The notes below the pieces were generated by a model. It saw only the letters and a list, made by a program, of their open reading frames with translations, was not told the origin of the DNA and ran no database searches. DNA of 64,000 nucleotides, taken from positions 11,975,610 through 12,039,609 of the forward strand of contig JAKTNV010000014.1 in assembly GCA_022747635.1 (NCBI GenBank), written 5' to 3'. The DNA comes from Hetaerina americana. Its lineage: Eukaryota; Arthropoda; Insecta; Odonata; Calopterygidae. A program made the translations under genes and the position numbers. This document shows positions 61,118-64,000 of this stretch, piece after piece; position 1 is the stretch's first letter, and each line of letters begins with the position of its first letter.

Positions 61118-63398
61118 TAATCCGCCTAATGGCAATCTCTACGCGCTTCTCACAGATCCTTCCCCTGTCGATGAAAAACTTCGCCATTGAAAAGATGTAA
61201 TAATACTGACAAATCTTCCTCTTTACTCAGTATCTTTATGACGACGTCAGCATGTGCGGACGTAAGCATGCACAATTGAGGAGTACTATGGCGTGCTGAT
61301 CTCGTTGTTGTGCGATGCCAGTTTCGCACTCGATGGGTGCTTTAAAAATGGCATGTGATTCATGTACGCGTTTGAATGTTCACTAAATTTACGAAATCAA
61401 TCCGAAATTTCAACTTAGATACATTAATGAACACTAAAGGTAATTAGGAATGCAAAAGGACAGCTTAAGGTTATGAACTCCGGCTCATGACAACCCACTT
61501 CAGCTCAGTGAAATTTAATGCATCGTACTTTTTTTAATATCATTCATTAAATATTAGCTTTGTACGATGATTTAAATACTACATTTTCGCCATATTTTCA
61601 GTGATAACAACTCATACAGACAACGATAAGTACATTCCTTTCGAGAATAGACCAAAGTGTAATTAACTGGGCTTTTATTGGCATAGGTATTCAATCCAAT
61701 CAATAAATTTAGTTATTATTAATAACTTATTAAGAAACATTCAGAGTGAGTGAATTTGTATGCATTACTGGGTCCTTCTAAATAATTAAAAAAATATTCA
61801 AAAATATCAACAACCCAAATCTTTCGGTTCACAGAGGTATTGTACTCTGCATGTAAATCTGATTTCTGCCCAGAATAAATGTTTAAAGGCACTTGCGTTA
61901 CAAGAGCTACAGGTACGTGAAACTAGGAAATAATCAAGTATCCTAAGAAATCCAAATATAGACTAAATCAAACAATAGCCGTAAAAGATTAAAACTTTAG
62001 ATTAACAGCAATACTAATTCCTGTTCATTCAATATCTTGTCGTCTACAATCTTCCTTGAAAATGAATTATTTGAAAACGAACACCTTGAGCAGTTATTCA
62101 GTTTTTTTAAAAACGCACCCAAGGGCACAACCATAAATTTTCAAACGTAAGGAGCCATTTATAATGGCTCGTGTGTATAACAAAGTTTTTTACGCTTAAA
62201 ATATATGCTCTTTGAAAGATTGGTTATCGTCCCACTGAAGCAAGACAATTCAACTAAATCACAGGAAATAAAAACTACTACAAATTTTAGAATATCAGTT
62301 ACGCGGGTTTAAATTTTGAATATTGCTATTTTTTCTATGATTATTATATTGATAAAAATGCTCGCTTTACAAAGACTGCTATGGCTGGCTATCAGTTTGA
62401 AAATTCTGTAGATTACAGGCGTATTGATAAACTTATACAGCAAAATATTCTAACATTTGCTGTATATGTCTCCCCCAGTGGTATCTCCTAACTTTGGTAG
62501 AACTCAATAGGTTGTCACAGAAGAACCGGGGAATGAGACGTCGGTCGGCCATCGTTCCTGGCATCCCAAACACGTAACCACTCTAAGAATCGAAATTTAA
62601 TTTGATAGGTACCTGTCGCTGCTTTCCGGCCAATTGGTGCAGCTGACAGGCCAGCCAGAGGGGTGGGGGCTGCGTGAGTGCTCGGTCGATCATCTCGCTG
62701 CCTCCGAAACTCCACTCAACGGAGCAATGAAAGGCTCTTCCTGTCTCGAGGGAGATCTAATTAAGAAGCCTAAGAATAGACGCACGCGGGGAATGCTTCC
62801 ATTCCCATCGGACATCCTAAATCTCCATGTAATAATCATTAACAGGCGAGATCATTGAACTCAGCTGGCACCTACTTCTTTATAGTTAACTTAAAAACTC
62901 CACTTTCGTGAAATTAACTGGCACTTACAAATTCAACTTTAAAATATCCGAATTAGTAGTATCATTGGAGTTAATAGCAAATTATTGTGTTCTTATAAAT
63001 ATTTATCAATAAAAATTCGACTACTGACATAACAGTCAGCCCATATTCGTGCAAGATTCAACATGGTTTCTTCGGATTATTTCCATTGATTTACAATCTA
63101 CAATACAAACAAGTTTACATCCAATTTACAAAATGACTACCCACGTATTTAAAAAAAAAGTTTTGACAATGTCTGTAGAGGTCTTGCTCTGTTTTCAGCG
63201 AGAAAAATATTTTTACTGGACTAAATAAGGGAATACGCCCATGTAACCTTGGTATCGAGTATGATGAAACCTGAGAAGTACAAAGAAAAATTCCGATAAT
63301 ATTTTTTCTTCCCGTATTTTAGGAAGTGGTCGCGAACTCTACGGTTTCTTTAATCTTTTTGTGCTCTCTAAAGTATTAGATAGGAATCTAATAAAATC
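61118..63398. other. Intergenic; no recognised gene
   Basis: Mixed AT-rich sequence with a GC-richer patch at 62520-62800. No element or gene identified. Confidence 0.5.
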
Positions 63399-63569
63399 AT
63401 GTTGAAATGTGACTCCTGTGGTTACTCTAGAAACCTGTCACTCTGTCTGGTCCATTCGTCAGCGAGCGTGACCCAGGATACCCACAGGAGCAGAACATTC
63501 TTCGTGAATGGAATTCTGGTCCGAACTCTTGACTGTGACGCCGATGAGTTGGAAAGATTCATCCTTTAG
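63399..63569 (+). CDS. Small open frame of unknown function (56 codons)
   Basis: The frame MLKCDSCGYSRNLSLCLVHS to FFVNGILVRTLDCDADELER has fairly balanced codon use and a CxxC pair near the start, but matches no family I know. It lies in CpG-normal DNA at the window's right end with no clear promoter or splice sites. A possible acceptor (TACTCTAG at about 63422-63429) lies inside it. May be chance. Confidence 0.2.
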   Translation: MLKCDSCGYSRNLSLCLVHSSASVTQDTHRSRTFFVNGILVRTLDCDADELERFIL

Positions 63570-64000
63570 GGCAATTAAACGTCTCTGTTTGCGACTCCGT
63601 AATCAAGAAACTATCAATCACACCTTAAGTAAGTTTTGGGTTTGAGAAAAATTACAACTCAATTTTTCGTAATTTAATAATACAATTCAATTTTAATTTG
63701 CATCAGAATGCATATTTTCGTAGTTAAAGAAATCTTGGAATGAATTTGGAAAACTATGCATAAAATAATGCATGCAAAAGTTAACTGCGATTTCATGTAT
63801 TAACGTTAACATTTGTGGTTATACGATTACATTTCGAATGCACTTGTTTGTGAGGATCCGTCTTGAAAAAAAATCATTTGACTCATTCGAACAATGGATA
63901 CAAATACTACCTCGGATGTGCTAACTTGGTGTATGATACTGTAATGTTAGTCACGTCACAAACGCTAAACAATCACAAACTTTAGTGAAATAAAGTAAAG

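Overview
This is a eukaryotic nuclear window, most likely arthropod and plausibly an insect with large introns. It is AT-rich, and genes are split into many short exons with GT/AG borders. It is littered with tRNA-derived SINEs, LINE remnants and Tc1/mariner-type elements. I cannot name the species.

The main content is one gene on the minus strand: the 5' part of a full-length ABC transporter of subfamily A, of the ABCA1/ABCA4/ABCA7 type. I could place 24 consecutive coding exons, from the start codon at 45332 down to a donor site at 1270. All phases agree and they sum to 3990 bases (1330 codons). They encode the N-terminal cytoplasmic stub, TM1, the large extracellular domain 1, TM2-TM7, the complete first nucleotide-binding domain and the start of the linker. 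The second transmembrane domain and second ATPase domain must lie beyond position 1.

The introns (1.3-45.3 kb) hold mobile-element debris: four copies of one tRNA-derived SINE family (all sense to the gene), decayed copies of a second SINE family, two remnants of one LINE type, a rearranged mariner whose transposase 5' end was replaced by an inverted copy of its 3' end, a 76-bp palindromic MITE, a TA cruciform and a near-perfect 79-base hairpin. At 1-940 lies a dead DD41D mariner carrying a SINE inside it.

CpG content changes sharply. Most of the gene body is strongly CpG-poor. Everything upstream of exon 1 (about 45.45-64 kb) and one block of about 5.6 kb in intron 4 (about 32.45-38.1 kb) are CpG-replete. 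The simplest reading is germline gene-body methylation that spares the upstream DNA and the intron 4 block.

The upstream region (45.4-64 kb) has no gene I can prove. It holds SINEs, short tandem repeats, a clean mariner deletion derivative with perfect 33-bp terminal repeats, a GC-rich block at 53.1-53.9 kb that could contain an upstream non-coding exon, and a short exon candidate at 57336 encoding a signal peptide followed by an RIING motif. I found no CRISPR array, operon, viral gene or clearly new system.
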